DNA from: Bdellovibrio bacteriovorus
GTDB lineage: Bacteria; Bdellovibrionota; Bdellovibrionia; Bdellovibrionales; Bdellovibrionaceae
NCBI RefSeq assembly: GCF_002208115.1
Contig: NZ_CP020946.1
Span: 1,116,001 to 1,180,000, forward strand
Direction: 5' to 3'
Length of the DNA: 64,000 nucleotides
Part shown: one piece after another, positions 49,670-58,686 of the stretch
How positions within the stretch are numbered: position 1 is the stretch's first letter
How the letters are laid out: every line of letters starts with the position of its first letter
Program-made: the position numbers and the translations under genes
The notes under the pieces: model-generated
The model's database searches: none
Seen by the model: the letters and a program-made list of their open reading frames with translations, nothing else
What the model was told of the DNA's origin: nothing

Positions 49670-51061
49670 TTAGATGATTTTATTCAGATCATGCACGTTT
49701 TTGACAAACGAAATCTTCTTGTCCTTGGAAAGCTTGACGTCCTCCAGGTGGCGTTTGTTTGAAAAAGGCATGACGAAATGTTTGAAGCCCAGCTTGTCGG
49801 CCTCTTTGATTCGTTGTTCAACAAAGGACACACCACGGACTTCGCCGGTCAGACCGATTTCGCCAAAATAACAAGTCTTGGCGTCAAGATCACGGCGGTG
49901 CTCGGTCGACAAGATCGCCGCCGCCACGGCCAGGTCCGAAGCCGGCTCCACCAGTTTTAAGCCGCCAACAACGTTGATAAAGATGTCGTTGTGGGCCAGG
50001 CGCACATCCAGGTGACGATCCAATACGGCCGTCAAAAGATGCAGACGGTTGATATCAATACCCAAAGCCGTGCGACGAGGCATCGCCATGGGACTGGAAA
50101 GTGTCAGCGCCTGAACTTCACACAGTAAAGGCCTTGTGCCCTCCATCGACGCAAACACGGCTGAACCAATCAACTGATCACCGCGTTCTTCCAGGAACAA
50201 CTCGGAGGGATTGGAAACCTCTTCCAAGCCCTTGGAGTTCATCTGGAACACACCCAGTTCGTGAGCCGCGCCAAAACGGTTTTTCAAAGAACGCAGCAGG
50301 CGGAAGTTGTAAGAGATGTCGCCATCAAAGGACAACACGCAGTCCACCATGTGTTCCAAAACCTTGGGACCGGCGATATTGCCGTCTTTGGTGACGTGAC
50401 CAATCAGGATCACAGTGATGCCATCGTGCTTGGCAAGGCCCATCAAGTGCCCGGCGCATTCACGAACCTGAGACACCGAGCCCGGTGCTGCCTGCAAATC
50501 AGGCAGGAACATCGTCTGAATGGAATCGACAACCAGAACATCCGGTTTTTTGAATCGGGCCATTTCCATCACGGCCGTCAGATTGCTTTCACAACCCACT
50601 TCAATCAAGGGCGAACGGATACCCAGGCGGTGAGCGCGGGATCCCGTCTGAGAGACACTTTCCTCGCCGGAGATATAAAGAACCTTGTGCTTGTTATTGG
50701 CTAAACCACCGGCCATTTGCAGCAAAAGGGTGGATTTCCCAATGCCCGGAGATCCCCCCAAAAGCACGAAACTTCCCTTGGCCAAACCGCCGCCCAGCAC
50801 GCGATTGAGCTCTTCGAAACTTGTATCAAAACGATCCAATTTCACTTCTTCAAGTCTTTGGTCCAGCGTGACAGGCTTGGATCCGGTGCCTTCGCGATCG
50901 CCAGACCCTGTAGACCATCCTCGAGTTTTAACTTCCGGCATCTGCAGTTCTTCGACGTAAGAGTTCCACGCACCGCAGTCAGAGCATTTGCCCTCCCACC
51001 TTGGTCTTTGGGCCCCACAATTTTGACAGGTATAGATCGTTTTAGTTTTCGATTTTGCCAT
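49670..51061 (-). CDS. radA: DNA repair protein RadA (Sms)
   Basis: A 463-residue AAA+ recombination factor acting on branch migration and replication-fork repair. Zinc finger Cys12, Cys15, Cys26, Cys29 (CQNC...CSDC); Walker A GSPGIGKST (103-111); the RadA signature KNRFG near 246-250; C-terminal Lon-like domain. Starts 69 bp from the divergently transcribed transglycosylase gene. Followed by the cyclic-nucleotide-binding gene. Confidence 0.96.
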   Translation of the reverse strand: MAKSKTKTIYTCQNCGAQRPRWEGKCSDCGAWNSYVEELQMPEVKTRGWSTGSGDREGTGSKPVTLDQRLEEVKLDRFDTSFEELNRVLGGGLAKGSFVLLGGSPGIGKSTLLLQMAGGLANNKHKVLYISGEESVSQTGSRAHRLGIRSPLIEVGCESNLTAVMEMARFKKPDVLVVDSIQTMFLPDLQAAPGSVSQVRECAGHLMGLAKHDGITVILIGHVTKDGNIAGPKVLEHMVDCVLSFDGDISYNFRLLRSLKNRFGAAHELGVFQMNSKGLEEVSNPSELFLEERGDQLIGSAVFASMEGTRPLLCEVQALTLSSPMAMPRRTALGIDINRLHLLTAVLDRHLDVRLAHNDIFINVVGGLKLVEPASDLAVAAAILSTEHRRDLDAKTCYFGEIGLTGEVRGVSFVEQRIKEADKLGFKHFVMPFSNKRHLEDVKLSKDKKISFVKNVHDLNKII

Positions 51062-51130
51062 AGATATTCGGTATCATTATTAGATGACGGTTACAAGGAC
51101 TGTACAACTTTTCGTATTGGAGTGGTGGAC

Positions 51131-53503
51131 ATGAAGGTCTCCCTGAAATGTATTGTGTTTTCTCTCTTGCTCGGTCCGGTGGCCGGCGCCCAAGTTACTA
51201 AAAATGACCTTGAGCCCTTTAAAAAGGCCCTGGATCAGTTCCGCGCAGCGAAATACGATCAGGCCATTCCCGCTCTTCAGGACATTCTGAAAGAAAAAAC
51301 CTCACTGGAAGAATACGTGCGCTTCTATCTGGCGCAGTCTTATATGAAAACTTCCAAATGGGATGACGCCGAAGGGGAGCTTAAAAAAGTTCTGGATCTT
51401 TCCCCCAACGTGAAAATGTCCATCGAGGCGTCAAACCTGATGGGGCAGATCGCGCTTGAAAAGAAGAACTACAAACTGGCCAGCACGCAGTTTGTGAAAC
51501 TGGAAAAAAGAACCCGCAACACCGAAGACTATCCGGATGTGATTTACAATCTGGCGGTGGCTGAAAAAGGCCTGAATCGCCACGGCCAAATGTGTAAGTG
51601 GCTGGTGAAATTGTACGAACGCTATCCGGCTTACCCGAAAGTGGCGGACTGGAGCGTGGACCTGGCCATCAATGAATTTGAAGGCAAACCGACAGACTGC
51701 AAAGTCACGCCGGAAGACTTCCGCACGCGCGTTCGTTACCTGCTATGGGCTGGTCTGGATCAAAAAGCCCAGGGTGAAATCAATATCATGAAATCCAAAG
51801 TGGCCAAGTCTGACAAGTACCTGGCTGACAAACTTCAGGCTCAGTTCTATCTGCAAGAGGGTGAAGTCACCAAGGCGGTCGAATTGCTGAAGCCTTACTA
51901 TGACGCCAACAAAAGAAACTTCGATTTCCTGATTCTGTTTGCGTCTTCTGCCGCAAGAGCGGGGGAAGTGCAATTGGCGGTGGGTTCTTATTATTCCGCT
52001 TACAAGCTCAGCCCTAAATCCAAAACCGGTCGTCAGGCTTTGTATCAGTCCGCGTTCCTGTCTTATCAGTTCCAGGATTACGACGGGGCTGCCCGCCGTT
52101 TCCAGGAGTTCATGAAGGCGTATCCAAACTCCGGTTTGAACCGCGATGCCCAGTGGCACCTGGCTTGGTTGAAATATCTTAAAGGGGACTACCAGGGCGC
52201 TTACAAAGCTCTGGGGAATTTGAATGCGGCGAAAAAGAAAAACCGCAAAGCGTGGAAGTCCTTCCCGGAAGACCGCGTGACGTACTGGATGGCGATGAGC
52301 CTTTTCCGTCAGGGGAAAGTCGAGCAAGCCAAGGCCATGATGTCCTCTTTGGCGAAAGATCCTTTGCTGGGTTATTATTCTATTGCCGCCCAAAGTCGTC
52401 TGAAAAAAATGGAAGAGGTGAAAGTGCCTCGTTTGGCTGAATCCAGCCTGCCAACGCAGCCGCGTGTGATTTCCAGATTCTCCGCTGGCGAATTCCTGAT
52501 GCCGTCTTCTTCTGACAGCTATCGTGGGGATGATTCTGAATCGGAAGAAACACTGGTTCTGACCCAGTATTCGGCAGATGACGAAAAAGGCGAGGAAGAA
52601 GAAGCAGAAGCTTCTGACAACCCGGATTTGAAATCCGTTGAAGTGGCCACTTCCGAGGATGAAGTTCCGGATGCCAGCGGCGAGAAGGTGACCACATTCT
52701 CAAACCCAGCCCTGATGAAGCGCTTTGAAAGAGCCCGCGACATGATGATCCTGGGTGAAAACGAATGGGCGCGCTGGGATCTTTATGACATCGAAAGAAA
52801 GACCTCCAACCGCGAATACCTGCGCACTTTGATGAGTGAATACAATACCGCAGGTCACTACAACCGTTCTTCTTACATCGCGCAGATTAATTTCGGCGGT
52901 CAAAGAGCGGCTCACGGTGTTGAAGGCATTCGCTATCTTTGGGAGTTTGCATACCCGCGTGCATATTCTGAGCATGTTGAAAAATACACCAAGAAATTCT
53001 CTGTGCCAGAAGAACTGGTATGGGGAATCATGCGTGCAGAAACTCATTACCGTCGCGATGCGATTTCTCCGGTGGGGGCGTTGGGTCTGATGCAGGTCAT
53101 GCCGTTCACCGGGCACAAAGTGGCGACGCTTTTGGGTGAAAAAGAATTCAAAGCGCCTTTGTTGCTGCAGCCAGAAACATCGGTGAAGATCGGCAGCCGC
53201 TATCTGAAACGTCTGATGGATCGCTTTGAAAATACGATTCCGTTGGTGGCCGCAGGTTACAACGCCGGTCCGCACCGCGTGAAAAACTGGTTGTCGTCTT
53301 TCGGTAACCTGGAAACAGATGAGTTCATTGAACACATCCCTTTCCTGGAAACACGCAACTATGTGAAACGTGTGGTTTCAAACGCTTATATTTATTCACA
53401 ATTGTACGGCAACAAAAAAGATCTTTTCCCATACATGGCAGGCGCGGTTCCGGTGAAATTCCAGGCCGAGCTGGCGGGGAAAGAAAACTGGGATGACATT
53501 TGA
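51131..53503 (+). CDS. Large Slt-type lytic transglycosylase with TPR-like helices
   Basis: A 790-residue protein, signal peptide 1-20 (AGA then Q). The frame extends far upstream through radA antisense; ATG 51131 has GGAG ahead. Residues 25-430 are TPR-like repeats (FRAAKYDQAIPALQDILKEK, KWDDAEGELKKVLDLSP, YDGAARRFQEFMKAYPNSG). A Ser/Glu/Asp-rich acidic stretch follows (about 465-525). The SLT domain is C-terminal: IMRAETHYRRDAISPVGALG (Glu near 636) then LMQVMP and AAGYNAGPHRVKNW. It cuts glycan strands making 1,6-anhydroMurNAc. TTGA overlap with the permease gene indicates coupled translation. Confidence 0.92.
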   Translation: MKVSLKCIVFSLLLGPVAGAQVTKNDLEPFKKALDQFRAAKYDQAIPALQDILKEKTSLEEYVRFYLAQSYMKTSKWDDAEGELKKVLDLSPNVKMSIEASNLMGQIALEKKNYKLASTQFVKLEKRTRNTEDYPDVIYNLAVAEKGLNRHGQMCKWLVKLYERYPAYPKVADWSVDLAINEFEGKPTDCKVTPEDFRTRVRYLLWAGLDQKAQGEINIMKSKVAKSDKYLADKLQAQFYLQEGEVTKAVELLKPYYDANKRNFDFLILFASSAARAGEVQLAVGSYYSAYKLSPKSKTGRQALYQSAFLSYQFQDYDGAARRFQEFMKAYPNSGLNRDAQWHLAWLKYLKGDYQGAYKALGNLNAAKKKNRKAWKSFPEDRVTYWMAMSLFRQGKVEQAKAMMSSLAKDPLLGYYSIAAQSRLKKMEEVKVPRLAESSLPTQPRVISRFSAGEFLMPSSSDSYRGDDSESEETLVLTQYSADDEKGEEEEAEASDNPDLKSVEVATSEDEVPDASGEKVTTFSNPALMKRFERARDMMILGENEWARWDLYDIERKTSNREYLRTLMSEYNTAGHYNRSSYIAQINFGGQRAAHGVEGIRYLWEFAYPRAYSEHVEKYTKKFSVPEELVWGIMRAETHYRRDAISPVGALGLMQVMPFTGHKVATLLGEKEFKAPLLLQPETSVKIGSRYLKRLMDRFENTIPLVAAGYNAGPHRVKNWLSSFGNLETDEFIEHIPFLETRNYVKRVVSNAYIYSQLYGNKKDLFPYMAGAVPVKFQAELAGKENWDDI

Positions 53504-54432
53504 TAGACAACGCGTTTCGGTTCGTCTTTAAAAAAACAGTGGAAATGACAGCGTCGCTAGGGGTCCTAGCGGCGTTGACGTTTGTGCTGTTGAAAGCTCT
53601 TCCGGGCGGTCCTTTTGATGAAGAGACGGCCTTAAATCCCGTGGTGCGCGAAAAGCTGGCGCAACACTGGGGGCTGGAGCAAAGCCTTCCTTCCCAAATA
53701 GGGAACTATCTTCTGTCCGTCGTGCAAGGGGACCTGGGTGTGTCGATGTCCAAACCCGATCGCACGGTGGTGGACATCATCGGCCAGGGCCTGGGTAACA
53801 CCCTGACTTTAAATGCCATCGCGCTGGGTGTGATTCTGGTGGGCGCTTTCGTGATCGCGGTGGCCGCGACTCGTTTCCGCGAAACCTGGTTTGAAAATCT
53901 GGTCGATCAGACCGTGATCGCATTCTTGTCCTTACCCAGCCTGTTCTGGGGGCCTTTGTTGATATACGCTTTTGGTTTTTACTGGAACCTTTTGCCCGTG
54001 GCCTTTTTGTCGTCGCCCGTGCACTACATTCTGCCGGTGGTGACTTTAAGTGTGCGCCCGCTGGCTTCACTGATTCGCTTGCTTAAAAATTCACTGAATG
54101 AAAATCTGAATCAAGACTATGCCCGCACCGCCAAAGCCAAAGGTGTCGGGGTGTGGGGTGTCTTATTCCGTCATGTCCTTAAAAATTCGCTGATTCCTTT
54201 TTTAAGCTACGTAGGCCCTTTGACTGTGTCCTTACTGTCAGGCTCTTTCCTGGTGGAAGTTCTGTTCGCGGTGCCGGGTTTGGGCAGTGAATTCATTGCG
54301 GCCCTGAACGATCGTGATTACACGTTGATCGTGGGCCTTACGTTGTTCTATGGAAGTCTTTTGATTGTGGTGAATTCGTTTATTGATGTGTTGCTGAAGT
54401 TGGCGGATCCACGCCTGCAGGAGCGCGCATGA
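53500..54432 (+). CDS. Oligopeptide/dipeptide ABC permease, OppB/DppB type
   Basis: A 310-residue inner-membrane permease with about six segments. The EAA-type loop is NEDYARTAKAKGVGVWGVLF-like (NQDYARTAKAKGVGVWGVLF, about 205-224). N-terminal GGPFDEE plus LALAR-like GLEQSLPSQIGNYL and GDLGVSMS match the OppB branch. Start TTG 53500 overlaps the transglycosylase stop. OppC-like follows with a 4-bp overlap. No binding protein or ATPase gene is next to the pair. Confidence 0.88.
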   Translation: MIDNAFRFVFKKTVEMTASLGVLAALTFVLLKALPGGPFDEETALNPVVREKLAQHWGLEQSLPSQIGNYLLSVVQGDLGVSMSKPDRTVVDIIGQGLGNTLTLNAIALGVILVGAFVIAVAATRFRETWFENLVDQTVIAFLSLPSLFWGPLLIYAFGFYWNLLPVAFLSSPVHYILPVVTLSVRPLASLIRLLKNSLNENLNQDYARTAKAKGVGVWGVLFRHVLKNSLIPFLSYVGPLTVSLLSGSFLVEVLFAVPGLGSEFIAALNDRDYTLIVGLTLFYGSLLIVVNSFIDVLLKLADPRLQERA

Positions 54433-55253
54433 AAAAGGTGCTTTTGGTTTTTGCCACTTTGTTCCTTTCCACTCTGGTGCTGGCCACGGTTTTTTATCCG
54501 TGGGTGTTAAATAGCTCGGGGCTTGAACAAAATGTCGAAAGCATTCTTTTGCCGCCCGGATCAGAACACTGGTTCGGCACCGACACCTTGGGAAGGGATC
54601 TGTTTGCCCGGGTGTTGATGGGTGGGCGCATTTCGCTTTTGGTGGGCCTGGTGGGATCATTCCTGGCCTTTATGATCGGCTTTATTTATGGAGCCATTGC
54701 CGGATGGTCTGAAGGGATCGTCGATCGTATCTTGATGCGTTTTTGTGACATCCTGATGGCGGTGCCAAGCTTCATTCTGGTGTCGGTGATGTGTCTAAGT
54801 CTGCAGTTGCTGCTGCCGTTTGAAGATCCGTTGAGCCGGGCTTTGCTTGGCTTGTGCATCAGTATTGCGATCACGCATTGGATGAGTCTTGCGCGCGTCA
54901 CCCGCGGGATGGTTTTGGAAATCAAACGCAAACCCTATGTGGAAGCGGCAATTTCACTGGGTGGCAGTCGCGTGCATGTGATGCTTCGCCATGTGCTTCC
55001 GAATATGCTGGGAACACTGCTGATACTGGTGGCGATGCAGATTCCGACCAATATCTTGTATGAAAGTTTCATGAGCTTTATCGGCCTGGGGATTCATCCC
55101 CCTTACACCAGTTGGGGCATCTTGGTGCGCGAAGGGTGGAAGACTCTTTCAAGCTTCCCGCATCTGATTCTATATCCAAGCCTGATCTTGTTCCTGACCG
55201 TCTGGAGCTTCCACATCATCTTGGATCATCTACGCACCAAATACCGCATTTAA
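54429..55253 (+). CDS. Oligopeptide/dipeptide ABC permease, OppC/DppC type
   Basis: A 274-residue permease. Motifs typical of OppC/DppC: HWFGTDTLGRDLFARVLMGG near 45-64, the EAA loop REPYVEAAISLGGSR-like (KRKPYVEAAISLGGSRVHVM), and PNMLGTLLILVAMQIPTN. About six segments. ATG overlaps the OppB-like stop (ATGA). Together these form a heterodimeric importer core for peptides, perhaps murein peptides given the neighbouring transglycosylase. Transcription ends at the convergent amidase. Confidence 0.88.
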   Translation: MKKVLLVFATLFLSTLVLATVFYPWVLNSSGLEQNVESILLPPGSEHWFGTDTLGRDLFARVLMGGRISLLVGLVGSFLAFMIGFIYGAIAGWSEGIVDRILMRFCDILMAVPSFILVSVMCLSLQLLLPFEDPLSRALLGLCISIAITHWMSLARVTRGMVLEIKRKPYVEAAISLGGSRVHVMLRHVLPNMLGTLLILVAMQIPTNILYESFMSFIGLGIHPPYTSWGILVREGWKTLSSFPHLILYPSLILFLTVWSFHIILDHLRTKYRI

Positions 55254-55254
55254 G

Positions 55255-56724
55255 CTATAGGTTTTTGGGCGGTTGCCAGCCGCCGAATGTTGTTTCCAGG
55301 AATTCCGCACATGCCAGTGTCAGATGGTCCTTCATGTAAGGACCGACGACTTGAACTCCCAATGGGATACCGTCTTCGTTCAGGCCCGTTGGAACTGAAG
55401 TCGCTGGATGGCCCAGCGTCGTAAAGATCGCCGTGTAGATAAAGTCAAACGGGGACCACAGCGGAGCTCGGTGTTTTGGGGCCACCCGAGGGTGCGGAGG
55501 CAGAATCAAAATGCCGTCAGCGCCCAGTTTTTCATCCAGGTCGGATTTCATTTTGGCCAAGGCCTGCATTTCTTCAGTGAAGTCTTTTTTGCGGGTGTCA
55601 AAAATTTCAGCCAGCGACACCAGCAGATTTGGCAGGGTGTAATTTCCTTTACCGAAAGTCAGTTGCAGGATTTCTTTCCCGATCGAAAGGTGCTGGGTGG
55701 GGCCCATCAGGGTTTCATACAAGTTTCTGTTCTTCGAGTTTTTCACCGCCGCAAACCACAGTTCTGCCGAGCGGACAAAGAATCTTGGATCCAGTTCTTC
55801 AACGTGGGCGCCCAGTTCTTCAAACAGCTTTCCGCAGTTTTTCACCACTTGCACCAGTTCATCATCGGTTCCGCGCGCGCGGTGGAAGACGGGGTTCGGA
55901 CAGATCAAAACCTTGCGGCCTTTCCATTCCTGGGACAGTTCTTCCATGGCTGGATTTTTCAGCGTGTGTTGATCGATGTCGTCAGATCCCATCAGGATCT
56001 TCATCATCGGCGCCAGATCCGCGGCTTTACGGGTCATCGGCCCCATGGAGGTGTACGGATACTTCTGATCCAGCAACAGCGTGCGGAAGTCATTTTGTTC
56101 AAACGGGAAGTGGCCCGTCAGTGGCAACAAATAGCGAGACGGCTTGTGACCAAAGACCCCGCAGAACGACGCCGGCATTCGGATGCTGCCGCCGATATCA
56201 CTGCCAAGACCCAGCGGAGAAGCGCCCGCGCCGATCAAAGCACCTTCACCACCGCTGCTGCCGCCGCAAGTGCGGCCCAGATCATAGGGGTTGCTGGTGC
56301 GGCCATAAACCGGGTTGAAACACTCAAACCAGAATCCCAGTTCCGGCACATTGGTGGTGCCCATCGGGATGGCACCGGCTTTTTTCATTCGAGCAACAAC
56401 GGTGGCGTCCCAGTCCATCACGTCATTCTTGTGATGGATGCTGCCCCCGGTGCGTTTCATGCCCTGGTAAGAGAACATTTCTTTGACGGTGAACGGGACA
56501 CCAAACAGCGGCGGAAGATCGGAATTGTTCTTCGCCAAAATTTCTGTCTGTTCGTGCGCCAATTTTCTGGCACGGACGAAGTCGTCTTCGACCATGGCGT
56601 TCAAAGAAGGGTTCACCTGCTCAATGCGGGTGATGTGTGCTTCCAGAACTTCGGAAGGGGACACTTCTTTGTTTTGTACTTTTTTATGCAGATCCAAAGC
56701 AGATAAAGTCAGTAATTCATTCAT
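55255..56724 (-). CDS. Amidase-signature enzyme
   Basis: A 489-residue amidase-signature hydrolase. The Ser-cisSer-Lys triad is visible: Lys81 (TVKEMF), Ser156/157 in the GGSSGGEGALIG block, and Ser180 in SDIGGSIR. GatA-like enzymes of this length act in tRNA amidation, but no gatB or gatC is nearby and the C-terminal half is closer to fatty-acid-amide/aryl amidases. It hydrolyses an amide of unknown nature. It lies 51 bp from ychF, which precedes it on the same strand and carries its own terminator. Confidence 0.85.
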   Translation of the reverse strand: MNELLTLSALDLHKKVQNKEVSPSEVLEAHITRIEQVNPSLNAMVEDDFVRARKLAHEQTEILAKNNSDLPPLFGVPFTVKEMFSYQGMKRTGGSIHHKNDVMDWDATVVARMKKAGAIPMGTTNVPELGFWFECFNPVYGRTSNPYDLGRTCGGSSGGEGALIGAGASPLGLGSDIGGSIRMPASFCGVFGHKPSRYLLPLTGHFPFEQNDFRTLLLDQKYPYTSMGPMTRKAADLAPMMKILMGSDDIDQHTLKNPAMEELSQEWKGRKVLICPNPVFHRARGTDDELVQVVKNCGKLFEELGAHVEELDPRFFVRSAELWFAAVKNSKNRNLYETLMGPTQHLSIGKEILQLTFGKGNYTLPNLLVSLAEIFDTRKKDFTEEMQALAKMKSDLDEKLGADGILILPPHPRVAPKHRAPLWSPFDFIYTAIFTTLGHPATSVPTGLNEDGIPLGVQVVGPYMKDHLTLACAEFLETTFGGWQPPKNL

Positions 56725-56732
56725 ACAAAATA

Positions 56733-56758
56733 AAAAAGGGGCTTTGCGGCCCCTTTTT
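56733..56758 (-). terminator. Terminator after ychF
   Basis: Stem AAAAAGGGGC/GCCCCTTTTT with a 6-base loop and T-rich flank on the minus strand; it separates ychF from the amidase gene. Confidence 0.85.
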
Positions 56759-56775
56759 CCCTTCTTAAGAAGAAA

Positions 56776-57876
56776 TTAAACGTTGAACTTGAAGAACAAA
56801 ACGTCGCCGTCTTTCACAACGTACTCTTTGCCCTCGATGCGGTATTTACCAGCATCTTTGATCGCTTGTTCAGATTTGTACTTGAACAAGTCTTCACAGT
56901 GGTAAGTTTCAGCTTTGATGAAACCACGCTCAAAGTCCGAGTGGATCACACCCGCCGCTTGAGGAGCTTTCGTGTTGGCACGAATCGTCCAGGCACGCAC
57001 TTCCGTCACACCGGCAGTGAAGTAAGTCTGAAGTCCCAAAAGTGTGTAAGCTTCGCGGATCAGACGGTTCAAGCCTGGCTCTTCAGCGCCCAGTGCATCC
57101 AGGAAGTCCTTGCGTTCTTCTGGTGGCAACAAAGCAATCTCAGCTTCCATCGCAGAACAGATCAGGATGGTTTTGTTGTTTTCTTCAGCGGCGCGGGCCT
57201 CAACAGCCTTTGTCCAGTCATTGCCACCGGCTGCGAAGTCAGCGTCGTTGACGTTCATCGCGTAAAGAACCGGCTTGGCAGTCAGCAGGTGCATCTCTTT
57301 CAAAGCACCTTGCTCCATTTCGTCCAAAGTCACAGAGCGGGCAGGAAGACCTTTACCCAAAGCCTCTTTGATTTTTTTGGCAACTTCGACATCCAGTTTC
57401 AGCTTTTTGTCGGTGGAGTTTTTCGCCTGTTTTTCAGTGCGCTGAAGGCGCTTTTCAACAGAGTCCAAATCTGCCAGCAACAACTCGGTGTTGATGATTT
57501 CGATGTCACGGATAGGCTCCACAGAACCCGCCACGTGAATGATATTTGGGTCGTCAAAACAACGAACCACGTGAACGATCGCGTCTGTTTGACGGATGTG
57601 GGACAGGAACTGATTTCCCAAACCTTCACCCTGGGACGCACCTTTTACGATACCCGCGATATCCACGAACTCCATAGTTGTTGGAACAACTTTCTGAGGT
57701 TTGATGAATTCAGTGATTTTATCCATGCGAGGATCCGGAACTGTCACCACGCCCACGTTCGGGTCGATAGTACAGAATGGATAGTTGGCCGCCTCAGCCT
57801 TGGCAGATGTCAGAGCATTGAAAAGCGTGCTCTTACCCACGTTCGGAAGACCTACGATACCGACTTGAAGTGCCAT
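56776..57876 (-). CDS. ychF: Redox-responsive ATPase/GTPase YchF (Obg family)
   Basis: A 366-residue universally conserved P-loop NTPase (Obg-like, ATP-preferring) that associates with ribosomes and proteasome-like factors and affects stress response. G1 loop GLPNVGKST (9-17), G3 DIAGIVKGASQGEGLGN, coiled-coil about 130-175, and the C-terminal TGS domain (YFTAGVTEVRAWTIRANTKAPQAAG, HSDFERGFIKAE). Neighbour of pth and rplY on the minus strand, a common order in bacteria. Confidence 0.95.
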   Translation of the reverse strand: MALQVGIVGLPNVGKSTLFNALTSAKAEAANYPFCTIDPNVGVVTVPDPRMDKITEFIKPQKVVPTTMEFVDIAGIVKGASQGEGLGNQFLSHIRQTDAIVHVVRCFDDPNIIHVAGSVEPIRDIEIINTELLLADLDSVEKRLQRTEKQAKNSTDKKLKLDVEVAKKIKEALGKGLPARSVTLDEMEQGALKEMHLLTAKPVLYAMNVNDADFAAGGNDWTKAVEARAAEENNKTILICSAMEAEIALLPPEERKDFLDALGAEEPGLNRLIREAYTLLGLQTYFTAGVTEVRAWTIRANTKAPQAAGVIHSDFERGFIKAETYHCEDLFKYKSEQAIKDAGKYRIEGKEYVVKDGDVLFFKFNV

Positions 57877-57911
57877 TGAAAACTCCTTGCGAAATGACGG
57901 CTCAATCTAGC

Positions 57912-58475
57912 CTAAGTGTTGAATTTTGTCGAAGCTTTTTGAATTCCATCCAGGATGATGCTTTCTACAGCATCGCCGGCTTTATTCAGGAAATCCGGCA
58001 TTTGCGCGAACTCTTCCTTGGTGAATTTACCCAGGACGTAATCAGGTACCGGGATGTTCGGGTTGGCCGGACGCCCCACGCCCAAACGCAGGCGCGTGTA
58101 GTCCATCGAGCCCAGCAGGCCTGAAACGCTTTTAATGCCGTTATGGCCGCCGTGACCGCGGTTTTTCTGGATTTTCATTTGTGCAAACGGCTGGTCAATT
58201 TCATCGTGAATGACGATCAGGCGTTCCAGAGGGATTTTATAAAAGCCCATCAGGGGCTGTACGGATTCGCCGGAAAGATTCATGTACGTCTGTGGTTTGC
58301 AGAAAATCACCGGGTGGTCTTTGATTTTCGCCTGAGCGATTTCGGCCTTGAATTGATTTTTGATCGGGGGATTCCCCAGGCCTTCCATCAGATAGTCCAC
58401 AGCCATAAAGCCGATGTTATGACGGGTTAGTTTATATTCACCACCCGGATTGCCAAGACCAACAATCAACCACAT
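57912..58475 (-). CDS. pth: Peptidyl-tRNA hydrolase
   Basis: A 187-residue enzyme freeing tRNA from peptidyl-tRNA that drops off the ribosome. Motifs: GLGNPGGEYKLTRHNIGF (Asn9, catalytic His19), MNLSGESV, and IHDEIDQPF. Full length. Ribosome site GGAGG in the message immediately before the ATG. Its leader is a structured RNA with a terminator-like hairpin (58498-58531) 23 bp ahead of the start, so expression may be attenuated. Confidence 0.96.
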   Translation of the reverse strand: MWLIVGLGNPGGEYKLTRHNIGFMAVDYLMEGLGNPPIKNQFKAEIAQAKIKDHPVIFCKPQTYMNLSGESVQPLMGFYKIPLERLIVIHDEIDQPFAQMKIQKNRGHGGHNGIKSVSGLLGSMDYTRLRLGVGRPANPNIPVPDYVLGKFTKEEFAQMPDFLNKAGDAVESIILDGIQKASTKFNT

Positions 58476-58497
58476 TTTTCCTCCATAACGGCCGATG

Positions 58498-58595
58498 AAA
58501 AAGGCCCATCCGACTGCGTTGTCGGGCGGCCTTCTCGCTCCGACGTGCTGGGAGCACGCCTGCGCTGCGAGGGCCTACTCCGCCTTGCGGCTGAA
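58498..58595 (-). promoter_or_regulatory. Structured pth leader with mutually exclusive stems
   Basis: Read on the minus strand: a GCAA-loop hairpin (58591-58582), then strand 1 GGCC-CTCGC (58575-58567), an inner hairpin CGTGCT/AGCACG (58558-58544), then strand 2 GCGAG-AA-GGCC (58538-58528), then a terminator stem made by the same GGCC plus CCCGAC (58531-58521) with GTCGG...GGGCC (58514-58503), followed by T5 (58502-58498). GGCC at 58531-58528 can pair with either partner but not both, the layout of an attenuator or riboswitch. The ligand or signal is unknown. Confidence 0.45.
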
Positions 58596-58628
58596 CCTTT
58601 TTGATCAGCCTTTAAAGTGGGGGTAGGG

Positions 58629-58663
58629 CAAAAAAAGAGGCAGCTCTGGTGAGCTGCCTCTTT
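58629..58663 (-). terminator. Terminator after rplY
   Basis: Perfect 13-bp stem AAAGAGGCAGCTC/GAGCTGCCTCTTT with a TGGT loop; the minus-strand transcript ends in a run of T. So the pth leader needs its own promoter. Confidence 0.9.
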
Positions 58664-58686
58664 GGAATTCAAATCTTTGCTGGAAA

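Noticed and set aside
55408-56706. 432-codon plus-strand frame over the amidase gene
   Set aside because: Antisense of an intact amidase-signature enzyme; no motif.
56866-57879. 337-codon plus-strand frame over ychF
   Set aside because: Antisense of ychF; shadow.
58498-58620. Possible REP or insertion remnant before pth
   Set aside because: No second copy and no direct repeats in the window; the leader/terminator reading fits better.
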